DNA from: CAYZDV01 sp964477275
GTDB lineage: Bacteria; Acidobacteriota; Aminicenantia; Aminicenantales; Aminicenantaceae
Direction of reading: 5' to 3'
Assembly: GCA_964477275.1 (NCBI GenBank)
Contig: CAYZDV010000011.1
Coordinates: forward strand, 1 to 27,645
DNA: 27,645 nt
Under the pieces are notes generated by a model that worked only from the letters and a program-made list of their open reading frames with translations, searched no databases and was not told the origin of the DNA. Position numbers and translations under genes: made by a program. Below, one piece after another: positions 1 to 8,157 of the stretch (positions within the stretch are counted from its first letter, which is position 1; every line of letters starts with the position of its first letter).

Positions 1-37
1 GTCTAACGCTTCTTTACATATATTGCGGCATTAAAAA

Positions 38-131
38 CCGTCATTCCTGCGAAAGAAGGAATCTCAAAAGGCAAAAAGACGGGATTCCCGCTCCCTGCCT
101 CCGCAGGGAGCAGGCTTCGCAGGAATGACGG
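38..131. repeat. Palindromic dispersed repeat (REP/MITE-like)
   Basis: A perfect 16-bp inverted repeat (positions 38-53 and 116-131, arm CCGTCATTCCTGCGAA) encloses a second perfect hairpin with 9-bp arms at 90-98 and 103-111 (GCTCCCTGC / GCAGGGAGC, loop CTCC). A shorter GGAATC/GATTCC pair lies between them (58-63, 83-88), so the single strand can fold into a branched structure. Arms of the CGTCATTCCTGCGAA type occur as dispersed non-coding repeats in many bacterial genomes. No transposase is encoded in it. It is non-coding: the short reading frames across it are not protein-like. Confidence 0.75.
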
Positions 132-179
132 GAAATGTAACATTATTAATTTCGTTTGTATTAGCATCAAAAATATGTC

Positions 180-209
180 TTGCATTTAGAGAAAAAAAAA
201 CAATAGAAT
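180..209 (+). promoter_or_regulatory. Possible sigma70-type promoter for the gene at 235
   Basis: TTGCAT (180-185) and TAGAAT (204-209) are separated by 18 nt of A-rich DNA and lie about 25 nt upstream of the first ATG. The match is moderate and the region is AT-rich, so a chance match is possible. Confidence 0.3.
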
Positions 210-234
210 AGAAAAAAAGTGTAAAGAAAGCCTG

Positions 235-756
235 ATGAATAATCAAAAAGCCGCCATGCTCACCCCGGCCTTAATCGGTGGAATTGCAGCAGGAGTCCTC
301 TCTGGCATCCCGTTTTTGAACTGTCTCTGCTGTCTGTGGGTGATCGGAGGAGCGATGCTCGCCACCTATCTCATGGTCAAAGATTCGCCCGCAGTCCTTA
401 CTCCCAGCGATGGAGTCATCGTTGGTGTCTTCACCGGAATTATTGCGGTGGCGGTGCGAACCTTTCTTGAGATTGCTTTTCGGCCCTTTTACCGGGAATT
501 TTACCAGAGAATGGTGGACAAGGCGGCCCAATGGACCCAGGAGATGCCGCCCGGTTTTGAAGGTCTGATCGAAGGCCGTGCGTTTGAAATCTCAGTCCCC
601 TATTATATCCTGGGTCTTTTCGTTTCAGCCCTCATCTTTGCCGCGTTTGGAGCGCTGGGCGGCATACTCGGAATCTCTCTTTTCGGCAAGAAGGCCCCTC
701 TGACTCCTCCGGGAGACTCATATGGCTCTGAAAATACAGGTGATCATCAATCCTGA
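235..756 (+). CDS. Uncharacterised small multi-pass membrane protein
   Basis: I do not recognise a named family for this 173-residue protein. The N-terminal part (about residues 8-48) is two hydrophobic segments with a Cys-rich turn (NCLCCLW). A third segment follows at about 62-82 (VIVGVFTGIIAVAVRTF) and a fourth near the C-terminus (about 124-151, small residues and Gly-rich GALGGILGI). A soluble, charged loop of about 40 residues with several aromatic residues lies between the last two. The ATG at 235 has only a weak ribosome-binding site; Met8 at 256 is an alternative. The 3' end overlaps the following lipid kinase gene by 35 bp, so the two are probably translated together and the protein may act in the same membrane-lipid context. 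That functional link is inference. Confidence 0.7.
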   Translation: MNNQKAAMLTPALIGGIAAGVLSGIPFLNCLCCLWVIGGAMLATYLMVKDSPAVLTPSDGVIVGVFTGIIAVAVRTFLEIAFRPFYREFYQRMVDKAAQWTQEMPPGFEGLIEGRAFEISVPYYILGLFVSALIFAAFGALGGILGISLFGKKAPLTPPGDSYGSENTGDHQS

Positions 757-1660
757 ATCCAACAGAGGCCGGACGCGAAAACGCTGGAACCAGATCAAGG
801 AAGGCTTGAAAAGCTTCCTGAAGGAATTCAAGTATGAATTCACGGAAAAGCCTCTCCAGGCCATGGAAATCTCGCGGCTCGCCCTCAAAGAGGGCATAGA
901 GCTGATCGTTGGCGTCGGTGGAGACGGCACAATCAACGAAATTGCCAACGGATTCTATGAGGACAAAAAAATCATCAATCCCAAGGCCTCGCTGGGCATC
1001 GTTCCCTCCGGAACAGGATGCGACTTCACAAGGAGCCTGAACATTCCTCTTGGGCTGAAAAGCTCTCTGAAAATGATCACCCAAGCCCCTTCCTGCTTGA
1101 TCGATACCGGACGCGTCAGGTATAAAAACCATGCCAACGAGGACGAAGAGCGGTATTTCCTCAATGTCTCTGATTTCGGGATTGGCGGAGAGGTCGTCCG
1201 CAGAATGAATGAAAACCGAATGGAGCGCAAGGCATCCTCTTATTTGAAATGCCTGATATCCACCTTTATCGCTTACAAAAACAAGAGATTGAAAATCAAA
1301 ATCGACAGCGAGGATCTTCCGCTTGATGAGTACCTGGTGGGAACGGTCTCCAATGGAAGGATTTTCGGCAAGGGCATGAAGATCGCTCCTTATGCGAAGC
1401 TGGATGACGGCTTGTTCGATGTGGTGCTGGTGAAGGGGATGAAAATGCTGGAATTCTTCAGGAACGTCTGGAAAATCTACGCCGGAACCCACCTCGGCCA
1501 CCCCAAAATATCCTTGATTCGGGGAACAACGGTTGAGGCTTCGGCCGCCGATGAAGGCGAGGATGTTCTGATCGAGGTTGACGGAGAGCAGATCGGCAAG
1601 CTTCCAGCGACCTTCGAGATCATCCCTCACAACATTCTGGTCAAAGGTCAGCCAAGATAA
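722..1660 (+). CDS. Diacylglycerol kinase family (YegS/DgkB-like) lipid kinase
   Basis: The 312-residue protein has the usual length and layout of the DAGK_cat/YegS lipid kinases, which phosphorylate a lipid hydroxyl group from ATP (diacylglycerol to phosphatidate, or a related lipid). The N-terminal Rossmann-like strand KIQVIINPESNRGR, the nucleotide-binding motif GVGGDGTINEIANG (about residues 64-77) and the PSGTGCDFTRSL motif (about 96-107) are all present. The C-terminal beta-sandwich domain includes GKGMKIAPYAKLDDGLFDVV, typical of the family. The ATG at 722 has a GGGAG site 6 nt upstream and overlaps the 3' end of the membrane-protein gene by 35 bp. The exact lipid substrate (diacylglycerol, sphingosine-like or other) cannot be read from the sequence. 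It converges on the transglycosylase gene with only 22 bp between the stop codons and no clear terminator. Confidence 0.9.
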   Translation: MALKIQVIINPESNRGRTRKRWNQIKEGLKSFLKEFKYEFTEKPLQAMEISRLALKEGIELIVGVGGDGTINEIANGFYEDKKIINPKASLGIVPSGTGCDFTRSLNIPLGLKSSLKMITQAPSCLIDTGRVRYKNHANEDEERYFLNVSDFGIGGEVVRRMNENRMERKASSYLKCLISTFIAYKNKRLKIKIDSEDLPLDEYLVGTVSNGRIFGKGMKIAPYAKLDDGLFDVVLVKGMKMLEFFRNVWKIYAGTHLGHPKISLIRGTTVEASAADEGEDVLIEVDGEQIGKLPATFEIIPHNILVKGQPR

Positions 1661-1682
1661 ACAAACCGAATCTGGTCACTTC

Positions 1683-2279
1683 TCACTGCGGGTTGTCGTT
1701 CCTTGCTGCGTCTGCCTGGGTGACCAGGAAGGGGTTGTTGGTAAAGACCACCCGGCCTGAGCTATCGCGGAATTTGTAAATTTTTCGACCGGGCGAAATA
1801 GTGGACCGGGGATAATTGGTCATCACTTTCTCGACGAAGCGAATCGTCTCTGGATAGGGAGGGATTCCTCCATACTTTTGTACAGCGGTCAGGCCAGCAT
1901 TGTAGGCTGCCAGAACCAGGTCGGTTCGGCTGTCGAAGACTCTCATCAGATCCCTGAGGTACATGACTCCGCCTTTAATGTTCTCGTGGGGATCGAAGAG
2001 GTTTCTGACTCCGTAACTTCGGGCCGTCTCAGGCATGAGCTGCATGAGGCCCGCCGCTCCTTTGCTGGAGACAGCCCAGGGATTAAAGTCGGATTCCGTG
2101 CGGATAATGGAATGAACCAGTGAAGGGTCGATGCCATGATTTGCGGCAACCTGCTTGACAATCGCGCCGTATTTTTCCTCATCCGCAGATGAGGCTTGCA
2201 GCTCAGGCCTTGCCGTGAGGAAGGCCACAGCAAGCAGAAAAACAGTGGCGAAAGCCCTCTGGTTCTTTTTTTCCTTCAT
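1683..2279 (-). CDS. Exported lytic transglycosylase (SLT domain)
   Basis: The protein carries a Slt-type transglycosylase domain, which cleaves the MurNAc-GlcNAc bond of peptidoglycan with formation of 1,6-anhydro-MurNAc. The catalytic Glu lies in SIIRTESDFNPWAVS, followed by SKGAAGLMQLMPETA and later LAAYNAGLTAVQKYGGIPPY, the three hallmark blocks of the family. A hydrophobic signal peptide (AFATVFLLAVAFLTA) precedes the domain. The C-terminal tail KIYKFRDSSGRVVFTNNP resembles the short DUF4124-type beta module often attached to such enzymes. I chose the ATG at 2279 because the signal peptide begins there; an in-frame TTG at 2318 would add 13 residues, and neither start has a well-placed ribosome-binding site. 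It lies downstream of alaS (109 bp to this start), and it is probably the last gene of the ilvE-pilT-alaS transcript. Confidence 0.87.
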   Translation of the reverse strand: MKEKKNQRAFATVFLLAVAFLTARPELQASSADEEKYGAIVKQVAANHGIDPSLVHSIIRTESDFNPWAVSSKGAAGLMQLMPETARSYGVRNLFDPHENIKGGVMYLRDLMRVFDSRTDLVLAAYNAGLTAVQKYGGIPPYPETIRFVEKVMTNYPRSTISPGRKIYKFRDSSGRVVFTNNPFLVTQADAARNDNPQ

Positions 2280-2388
2280 CAGAGCGGATATGATGACTGA
2301 ATACAGGGGAATATTCAATCCTCTTTCGGGGTGATTTGTCGGGTGAATTCTGGCCCGGGAAACCGGCAGGAAACGATTCTCTGATTTT

Positions 2389-5019
2389 TCAGAGCATCTT
2401 TTCCACGATGGAACTGCTCTTCTCCAGAATCTGCTTTAGTTGCTCCGGCCTGTTTCCACCGGCCTGGGCGAAATCGGCACGTCCACCCCCCCCGCCGCCG
2501 ATAAGAGAAGCCACTTCCCTGATCAGCTCATCGGCTTTGATGCGGTCGGTGAGGTCGTTGGTCACCGCCGCGACCAGAAACACTTTATTTTCAGAGGCGG
2601 AACCGAGGATGACGATTCCTGACCCGATCTTCTGTTTGAGGGAATCGGCCAGCTCCCGGAGCTCTGTGTCATTCAGGCCCGTGACCGACTGGATGAGAAC
2701 CGATACTCCCTTGATGTTCCTGACTTCTTCTGTTTTGAACTCCAGCCGGGCCATCCTCTGCCTCAGGCTCTTGACCTCTTTTTCTTTTTCCTTCAGCGAT
2801 TCCTTGAGGCTTTTGATGTGAGCCAGAAGCTCGTGGCGCGGCGAGTGAAAAGCCTTCTGGACTTCCTGAAGAAGCGCTTCTGTTTCCTGGACATGCTTCA
2901 GGGCTTCTTCCCCGGTCACAGCCTCGATCCTGCGCATTCCTGCGGCAATACTGGACTCTGAAATGATCATGAACAGGCCGATCTGACCCGTGGAAGGGAC
3001 ATGAACGCCGCCGCAGAGCTCCTTGCTGAAATCGCCGATTGTCACCATTCGCACCTTCTCACCGTATTTTTCCTCGAAGATGGCTATGGCTCCTTCTTTG
3101 AGACCCTCATCTATAGTGGTAATCCTGGTTTTAACCTCGATATTTTGCCTGATTTTTTCGTTGACCAGGGCTTCAATCCGATGCCGCTCAGCTTCAGTCA
3201 ACGGAGCAAAATGGGTGAAGTCGAAGCGGAACCGTGAAGCTTCGACGAGCGAGCCGGCCTGTTTGACATGGTCGCCCAGGATCGCTCTTAAAGAGGCATG
3301 GAGGAGATGGGTGGTGGTGTGGTTATTGCGGATAGCCTGACGCCGTGGAACATCGATGGCGGCTTCCACCAGGTCGCCCGGCTTTATTCTTCCGGAAATG
3401 ACTTTTACCCTGTGGGCGATGAGCTCTGGCGCGGGATGAAGGGCATTCTCGACGATTGCCGAGAAATGAGGATTTTTCAGGATTCCCGAATCCCCGCTCT
3501 GGCCGCCAGCTTCCGCATAAAAGGGGGTTTGGTCGAGAAATACCTCTCCCCTGTCCCCCTCCCCGAGTTCCCGGATCTCTCCTCCATTCTTGATGAGGGC
3601 TATGATTTTTGCCTCTGTTACCTTATCCTGGTCGTAACCCACGAACCGGATGCGCAGGTCTTTGAACTTTTCATAGATTTTTCTGCTTTTCTGCCTTTCC
3701 TCTCCTGTCCAGGACAGGCGGGCCCGTTCCCGCTGCTTCTCCAGTTCGCGCTCGAAACCCTTCTCATCGAGAGTCATTCCCTTCTCTTCAGCCAGCTCCA
3801 TGGAGAGGTCAAGCGGGAAGCCGTAAGTATCATACAGCTTGAAAACCCTATCCCCCGCAAGCACCTTTCTCCCTTTTTTTTGCGTTTCTTCGATGTAGTG
3901 CTCAAAAGTTCGCAATCCGGAACTGAGAGTCAGAGAGAAGCGGCTTTCTTCGGACCGGCAGACTCTGGAGATGTAATGGGCAGAGGGGATGAGCTCCGGA
4001 TAGGCATCTTTCATGATATCACAGACAACACCCACCAGCCTGTAGAGAAAAGGCTCTTCGATGCCGATGGCGTTTCCCTTCCGGAAGGCCAGGCGGATGA
4101 GCCTCCGGAGCACGTAACCCCGTCCCTCGTTAGCGGGCACGATGCCGTCGGCGATCAAAAATGTGACAGCCCGGATGTGGTCAGCGATGATGCGAACCGC
4201 AGAATCGTCCTCATCGTGAGCCGGATACTCTCTTTGGCTCATCTCGCAGATGGCCTCGATCAGAGGGGAAAATAAATCCGTATCAAAGTTGCTCTTTTTC
4301 CCCTGGAGGGCAACCGTTAGGCGCTCAAGGCCCATTCCTGTGTCGATAGACGGTGAAGGAAGGGGACGGAGGCGGCCTTGACCATCCTGATCATACTGCA
4401 TGAAGACCAGGTTCCACAGCTCCATAAATCGGTCACTCCCCTTCTCGATCAAGGCCTGAGGCTCGCCCGGCTCAACGTCCGCGCCCAGGTCATAATGGAT
4501 CTCCGAGCAGGGGCCGCAGGGACCTGTCTCTCCCATCGACCAGTAATTGTCCTCTTTTCCAAAACGGAAGATTCTCTCTGATGGCACGCCGATGGTTTCA
4601 TTCCAGACCCGAAAGGCTTCTTCGTCGTCCACATAGACGGTGGCATAAATGCGCTCCTTGCTAAGCCGGAAGACGTCGACGATGAGCTCCCAGGCAAATA
4701 CGATAGCCTCTTTCTTGAAATAATCGCCGAAGGAGAAATTCCCCAGCATCTCGAAGAAGGTATGGTGCTTGTTGGTCTTCCCCACCTGCTTGAGGTCGTT
4801 GTGCTTCCCGCTCACCCGCAGGCATTTCTGGACAGAGGCGGCACGCCTGTAGGTCCTCTTCTCCAGACCCAGGAAGACATTTTTGAACTGATTCATGCCC
4901 GCATTGGTGAAGAGGATGGTCGGGTCGTCCTTGGGAAGGAGGGAGGAACTCTTGACGATTTTATGGCCTTTTCCGGAAAAAAAGTCTAAAAAGGCCTCTC
5001 TGATTTCCTGAGACTTCAT
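2389..5019 (-). CDS. alaS: Alanine--tRNA ligase
   Basis: Full-length alanyl-tRNA synthetase (876 residues), which charges tRNA-Ala in the cytoplasm. The N-terminal class II catalytic core starts with IREAFLDFFSGKGHKIV and contains motif 1 (LFTNAGMNQFKNVFLG). The editing domain has the zinc/catalytic motifs HTTTHLLHA and CGGVHVPSTGQIG, which deacylate mischarged Ser/Gly-tRNA. A coiled-coil stretch with a run of Lys and Glu (LKESLKEKEKEVKSLRQRMA) joins the C-Ala domain, which ends with the Gly-rich GGGGGGRADFAQAGG motif. All expected domains are present. The gene starts 8 bp after the pilT stop codon, so it is almost certainly cotranscribed with ilvE and pilT. Confidence 0.98.
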   Translation of the reverse strand: MKSQEIREAFLDFFSGKGHKIVKSSSLLPKDDPTILFTNAGMNQFKNVFLGLEKRTYRRAASVQKCLRVSGKHNDLKQVGKTNKHHTFFEMLGNFSFGDYFKKEAIVFAWELIVDVFRLSKERIYATVYVDDEEAFRVWNETIGVPSERIFRFGKEDNYWSMGETGPCGPCSEIHYDLGADVEPGEPQALIEKGSDRFMELWNLVFMQYDQDGQGRLRPLPSPSIDTGMGLERLTVALQGKKSNFDTDLFSPLIEAICEMSQREYPAHDEDDSAVRIIADHIRAVTFLIADGIVPANEGRGYVLRRLIRLAFRKGNAIGIEEPFLYRLVGVVCDIMKDAYPELIPSAHYISRVCRSEESRFSLTLSSGLRTFEHYIEETQKKGRKVLAGDRVFKLYDTYGFPLDLSMELAEEKGMTLDEKGFERELEKQRERARLSWTGEERQKSRKIYEKFKDLRIRFVGYDQDKVTEAKIIALIKNGGEIRELGEGDRGEVFLDQTPFYAEAGGQSGDSGILKNPHFSAIVENALHPAPELIAHRVKVISGRIKPGDLVEAAIDVPRRQAIRNNHTTTHLLHASLRAILGDHVKQAGSLVEASRFRFDFTHFAPLTEAERHRIEALVNEKIRQNIEVKTRITTIDEGLKEGAIAIFEEKYGEKVRMVTIGDFSKELCGGVHVPSTGQIGLFMIISESSIAAGMRRIEAVTGEEALKHVQETEALLQEVQKAFHSPRHELLAHIKSLKESLKEKEKEVKSLRQRMARLEFKTEEVRNIKGVSVLIQSVTGLNDTELRELADSLKQKIGSGIVILGSASENKVFLVAAVTNDLTDRIKADELIREVASLIGGGGGGRADFAQAGGNRPEQLKQILEKSSSIVEKML

Positions 5020-5027
5020 CGAGAACG

Positions 5028-6161
5028 TTATTCATCCCTCTCAATTTTCGGCATGCTTCTTTCCATTTCCTCCAGAGAAACGTCAGCGGAAGACTGTATG
5101 CCGGCTACTCTCAGCTTGAAGTCATTCGGGCTTGATGAGTACCTCAGGCCCTGCTCATAGGAGATGAAGTCGTTCTTGTAGAGATGATAGATGGACTGGT
5201 CAAAGGTCTGCATTCCGTACTGGGAAACTCCGGCTTCGATTGCATCCTTGATAAGGGAGGTCTTCTCCTTTTTGATGATGCATTCTTGGATGTAGGGCGT
5301 GTTGATCATCACCTCGACGGCAGGCACCCTTCCTTTCCCGCCCTTTTCCGGGATGAGCCGCATCGAAATGACAGCCTTGAGGATGCTGGCCAGCTGGAAT
5401 CGGACCTGCTTCTGGCTGTGAGGAGGGAAGACAGAGACGACCCGGTTGATCGTTTCCACCGCATCCAGGGTGTGGAGTGTGCTCATGACGAGGTGGCCTG
5501 TTTCGGCTGCCACGATGGCGGTTTCGATGGTGTCCTTGTCTCTCATCTCGCCGACCAGAATAATGTCCGGGTCTTCCCGCAGGGCTGCCCTGAGGCCCCT
5601 GGAAAAATTCTTCACATCCACTCCTACTTCTCTTTGACAGACAGTGGATTTTTTATCTCGGTGAAGATATTCGATTGGATCCTCGATGGTGACGATGTTC
5701 TCCGTGCGCTGGGAGTTCACAAAATCGATCATCGCGGCCAGGGTGGTCGTCTTGCCGCTGCCCGTTGTCCCGGTGCAGAGCACAAGCCCCCTCTGTTCCA
5801 GAGAGATCATTTCCAGCGATTCCGGCAGTCTCAGATCCTTGATTGATTTGGGCTCCAGGGGAATGATGCGCAGGGCGATGGCCAGCGATCCCCGCTGGTG
5901 ATAGATGTTCCCTCTGAATCTTCCGAAACCAGCGAAGCTGTAAGCCAGGTCCAGGTCCAGATCCTCTTCCAGAAGGCTTTTCTGGTGCCCGGTCATGATC
6001 TGCTCGGCCAGCTCCCTGGTGTTCTCGGCTTTTAGCCGGGGGTAGCTGGTTATGGCCTTCAAAATGCCGTTGACGCGCAGGATGGGATGGTTTCCTGGCT
6101 TCAGATGAAGATCGGAAGCGTCGCTCTCGATCGCGATTTTCAAAAGATCGTCAATCTTCAT
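5028..6161 (-). CDS. pilT: PilT-family type IV pilus retraction ATPase
   Basis: The 377-residue protein is a hexameric secretion-family ATPase of the PilT type, which drives depolymerisation and retraction of type IV pili at the inner-membrane face. The N-terminal domain starts MKIDDLLKIAIESDASDLHL, characteristic of PilT/PilU. The Walker A motif GTTGSGKT is at residues 131-138, and the Walker B region reads DPDIILVGEMRD. The His box HLVMSTLHT follows, and the C-terminal domain includes VISMRLIPEKGGKGRVPAVEV. I chose the ATG at 6161 because GGGAGAAGGAATC supplies a good ribosome-binding site and because the longer frame (start 6248) would run back into ilvE. It lies 19 bp after ilvE. No pilin or other pilus genes are in the window. 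PilU is a close relative and cannot be fully excluded. Confidence 0.93.
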   Translation of the reverse strand: MKIDDLLKIAIESDASDLHLKPGNHPILRVNGILKAITSYPRLKAENTRELAEQIMTGHQKSLLEEDLDLDLAYSFAGFGRFRGNIYHQRGSLAIALRIIPLEPKSIKDLRLPESLEMISLEQRGLVLCTGTTGSGKTTTLAAMIDFVNSQRTENIVTIEDPIEYLHRDKKSTVCQREVGVDVKNFSRGLRAALREDPDIILVGEMRDKDTIETAIVAAETGHLVMSTLHTLDAVETINRVVSVFPPHSQKQVRFQLASILKAVISMRLIPEKGGKGRVPAVEVMINTPYIQECIIKKEKTSLIKDAIEAGVSQYGMQTFDQSIYHLYKNDFISYEQGLRYSSSPNDFKLRVAGIQSSADVSLEEMERSMPKIERDE

Positions 6162-6180
6162 GATTCCTTCTCCCTCAGGT

Positions 6181-7107
6181 TTATTTGATAGCTGTGAGCC
6201 AATGGTATGTGTCTTCTCTTTTTCCGTTGATATAGGAGAAAAACTCATCCTGGATTTTTTTGGTGATCGGCCCTCTTCTGCCGCTTCCGATCAGGATCCT
6301 GTCGATGGAGCGGATGGGAGTGATTTCAGCGGCAGAGCCGGTGAAAAAGACCTCGTCGGCGATGTAAAGCATCTCCCGCGGAATCGTTTCCTCGACACAA
6401 GGAATAGCCATCTCCTTGGCTAGACAGATGACGGTGTCCCGGGTGATCCCCGGCAGGATGGATGAAGACAGGGGCGGGGTATGAATTCTGCCCTCGATCA
6501 CCAGAAAAATGTTTTCTCCGCTGCCTTCAGAGATGTGCCCCCTGACATTCAGGGCAATTCCCTCCGCGTATCCCTCGAGAATCGCTTCCATTTTGATCAG
6601 CTGGGAGTTCATGTAGTTTGCCCCTGATTTGGCCAGGGCGGGGAATGTATTGGGTGCCATTCTCTGCCAGGTGGAAACCTTCACATCCACGCCCTTCTCC
6701 AGCGCTTCATCACCCAGGTACTGGCCCCATTCCCAGACAAGAATGGCACAGTCCACGGGATTGGGGAAAGGATCGACTCCGAGGGTGGCGTATCCTCTGT
6801 AGATAATCGGCCTGATGTAGCATGCCTTGAGTTTGTTGGCCTTGATCGTCTCGATGACCGCGGCCTGAAATTCCTCCTGGGTATAGGGAACATCCATCCG
6901 GTACATTTTGCATGAATTGTAAAGCCTCCGGATATGAGCGTCGAGCCGGAAGATGACGCTTCCTTTTGCTGTCTGGTACGTCCGAAACCCTTCGAAAAGA
7001 GCGGTGCCGTAGTGGATGACGTGGGAAGCGATATGAACGTTGGCCTTTTTCCAGGGAACAAGCTTTCCATTCATCCATACCAAACCATTTTCATTGAATG
7101 GACTCAC
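6181..7107 (-). CDS. ilvE: Branched-chain amino acid aminotransferase
   Basis: A 308-residue fold-type IV PLP enzyme that transfers the amino group between Glu and the branched-chain 2-oxo acids in Val, Leu and Ile metabolism. Family features are the opening VWMNGKLVPWKKANVHIASHVIHYGTALFEGFRTY, of which IHYGTALFEGFR is diagnostic, the PLP Lys region (ALAKSGANYMNSQLIKMEA), SEGSGENIFLV and the C-terminal EVFFTGSAAEITPI. Its length is typical of the IlvE type. The start is a GTG at 7107, with AGGAG 6 nt upstream. A nearby ATG at 7111 is out of frame and stops after six codons. It is the first gene after the promoter at 7175-7203 and leads into pilT and alaS. Confidence 0.94.
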   Translation of the reverse strand: MSPFNENGLVWMNGKLVPWKKANVHIASHVIHYGTALFEGFRTYQTAKGSVIFRLDAHIRRLYNSCKMYRMDVPYTQEEFQAAVIETIKANKLKACYIRPIIYRGYATLGVDPFPNPVDCAILVWEWGQYLGDEALEKGVDVKVSTWQRMAPNTFPALAKSGANYMNSQLIKMEAILEGYAEGIALNVRGHISEGSGENIFLVIEGRIHTPPLSSSILPGITRDTVICLAKEMAIPCVEETIPREMLYIADEVFFTGSAAEITPIRSIDRILIGSGRRGPITKKIQDEFFSYINGKREDTYHWLTAIK

Positions 7108-7174
7108 TCATGACTCCTTTTGAGGTGCGAAGATGAATTCTGAGAGATGTATCAAAAGACCAAACCGGCATGTC

Positions 7175-7203
7175 ATCTTATCCTAATCCCCCGATGAAGT
7201 CAA
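7175..7203 (-). promoter_or_regulatory. Sigma70-type promoter for ilvE-pilT-alaS(-slt)
   Basis: On the minus strand a -35 box TTGACT (7198-7203) and a -10 box TAAGAT (7175-7180) are separated by exactly 17 nt. The predicted transcription start is near 7168, giving a leader of about 60 nt before the GTG start of ilvE. The promoter lies in the only gap (7108-7217) between the kinase gene and ilvE. Confidence 0.65.
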
Positions 7204-7217
7204 CCGCCGCATCTCTC

Positions 7218-8156
7218 TCAAACCGGCTCTCCACAGTAAGGACAGATTTTGGCTTTGTAGGGCAAAGGACGCCGGCAGTTCCAGCAAGGAGAAGTCATGG
7301 CTCTCTCCCTGGCGCGGATGCGGCCCATGATGTCCTCGATTTCCGATTTCTTTGCATCCTTTCCCTTGAAGGCAGCCAGGCGCCTGATGATCTCGGAAGG
7401 CCTCTGAAACCTCTCTTCCACTTTGACCGAGAGGCACTTCATGATGACCTCATCGATTTCCTTGGGAATCACGGCATTTCTCACCCGGGGAGGCTTAACC
7501 TTTCCGCCCTTGGCCTGTTCCAGAATCTTGAAGGGATCAGGGTCAACGATGGGCGGTTCACCGATGAGCATTTCGTAGAAGATGCACCCCAGAGAATAGA
7601 TGTCCGAGCCGAAAGTCGCCTTGCCCAGAAACTGCTCGGGAGCCATATAAGGAGGAGACCCGATTCTCGTCGAGGCATAAGGGATGTTGTTCAACCAGAC
7701 AGATGTGCCGAAATCCGTGATTTTGGCTGTCCCTTCTTCAGAGATGATGACATTGGAAGGACGGAGGTCACGGTGGACGATTTTACTTTTGTGGGCGTGG
7801 TCCACGCCGTAGCAAATTTGAGTGATGTAATCGATCGCCTGGAGCAGGTCCAGCACCCTCTCTTTTTCGATAATTTTCTCGAGGGTTTTCCCTTTAACAT
7901 ACTCCATGACCATGAAAAAAACCCTGTTTTCCTTCTCCGCAGAAATCATGCGGACAATGTTGGGATGATTCAACGCTGCCTGCAGCCTCGGCTCCTTCAA
8001 CAGCTTGAAGAGCTCGAGAGACTGTTTGTGGGGGACCTTGATCGCCACTTTGATGTTGAGCCAGGTATCTTTGGCCAGAAAAACGGAACCGAACCCGCCG
8101 CTCCCCACCGAACGGAGAATCTGGTATTTACCGACTTTCTGACCTTGAAGGAACAT
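7218..8156 (-). CDS. Ser/Thr protein kinase with C-terminal zinc ribbon
   Basis: A Hanks-type (PknB-like) kinase of 312 residues, with no transmembrane segment or PASTA domain, so probably cytoplasmic. Visible motifs are the Gly loop GSGGFG (18-23), the VAIK Lys (K40), HRDLRPSN (HRD at 128-130), DFG (148-150) and MAPEQF. The catalytic-loop Lys usual in HRDxKxxN is Arg here (R132), a departure from most bacterial Ser/Thr kinases. After the kinase domain, about 290-312 forms a double-CxxC zinc ribbon (CWNC and CPYC). The ATG lies one base after the rsmE stop codon, so translation is coupled and the kinase is the last gene of the hrcA-grpE-dnaK-dnaJ-rsmE operon. Its substrate is unknown; the operon position suggests a role in stress or translation control, which is inference. 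Confidence 0.92.
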   Translation of the reverse strand: MFLQGQKVGKYQILRSVGSGGFGSVFLAKDTWLNIKVAIKVPHKQSLELFKLLKEPRLQAALNHPNIVRMISAEKENRVFFMVMEYVKGKTLEKIIEKERVLDLLQAIDYITQICYGVDHAHKSKIVHRDLRPSNVIISEEGTAKITDFGTSVWLNNIPYASTRIGSPPYMAPEQFLGKATFGSDIYSLGCIFYEMLIGEPPIVDPDPFKILEQAKGGKVKPPRVRNAVIPKEIDEVIMKCLSVKVEERFQRPSEIIRRLAAFKGKDAKKSEIEDIMGRIRARERAMTSPCWNCRRPLPYKAKICPYCGEPV

Positions 8157-8157
8157 T

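Noticed and set aside
3298..4275. A 325-codon open frame opposite alaS
   Set aside because: alaS is complete on the other strand with all motifs; the antisense product is not protein-like.
5028..6248. The longer PilT start at 6248
   Set aside because: It overlaps ilvE by 68 bp, and the extra residues are unlike the family; the ATG at 6161 has a proper ribosome-binding site.
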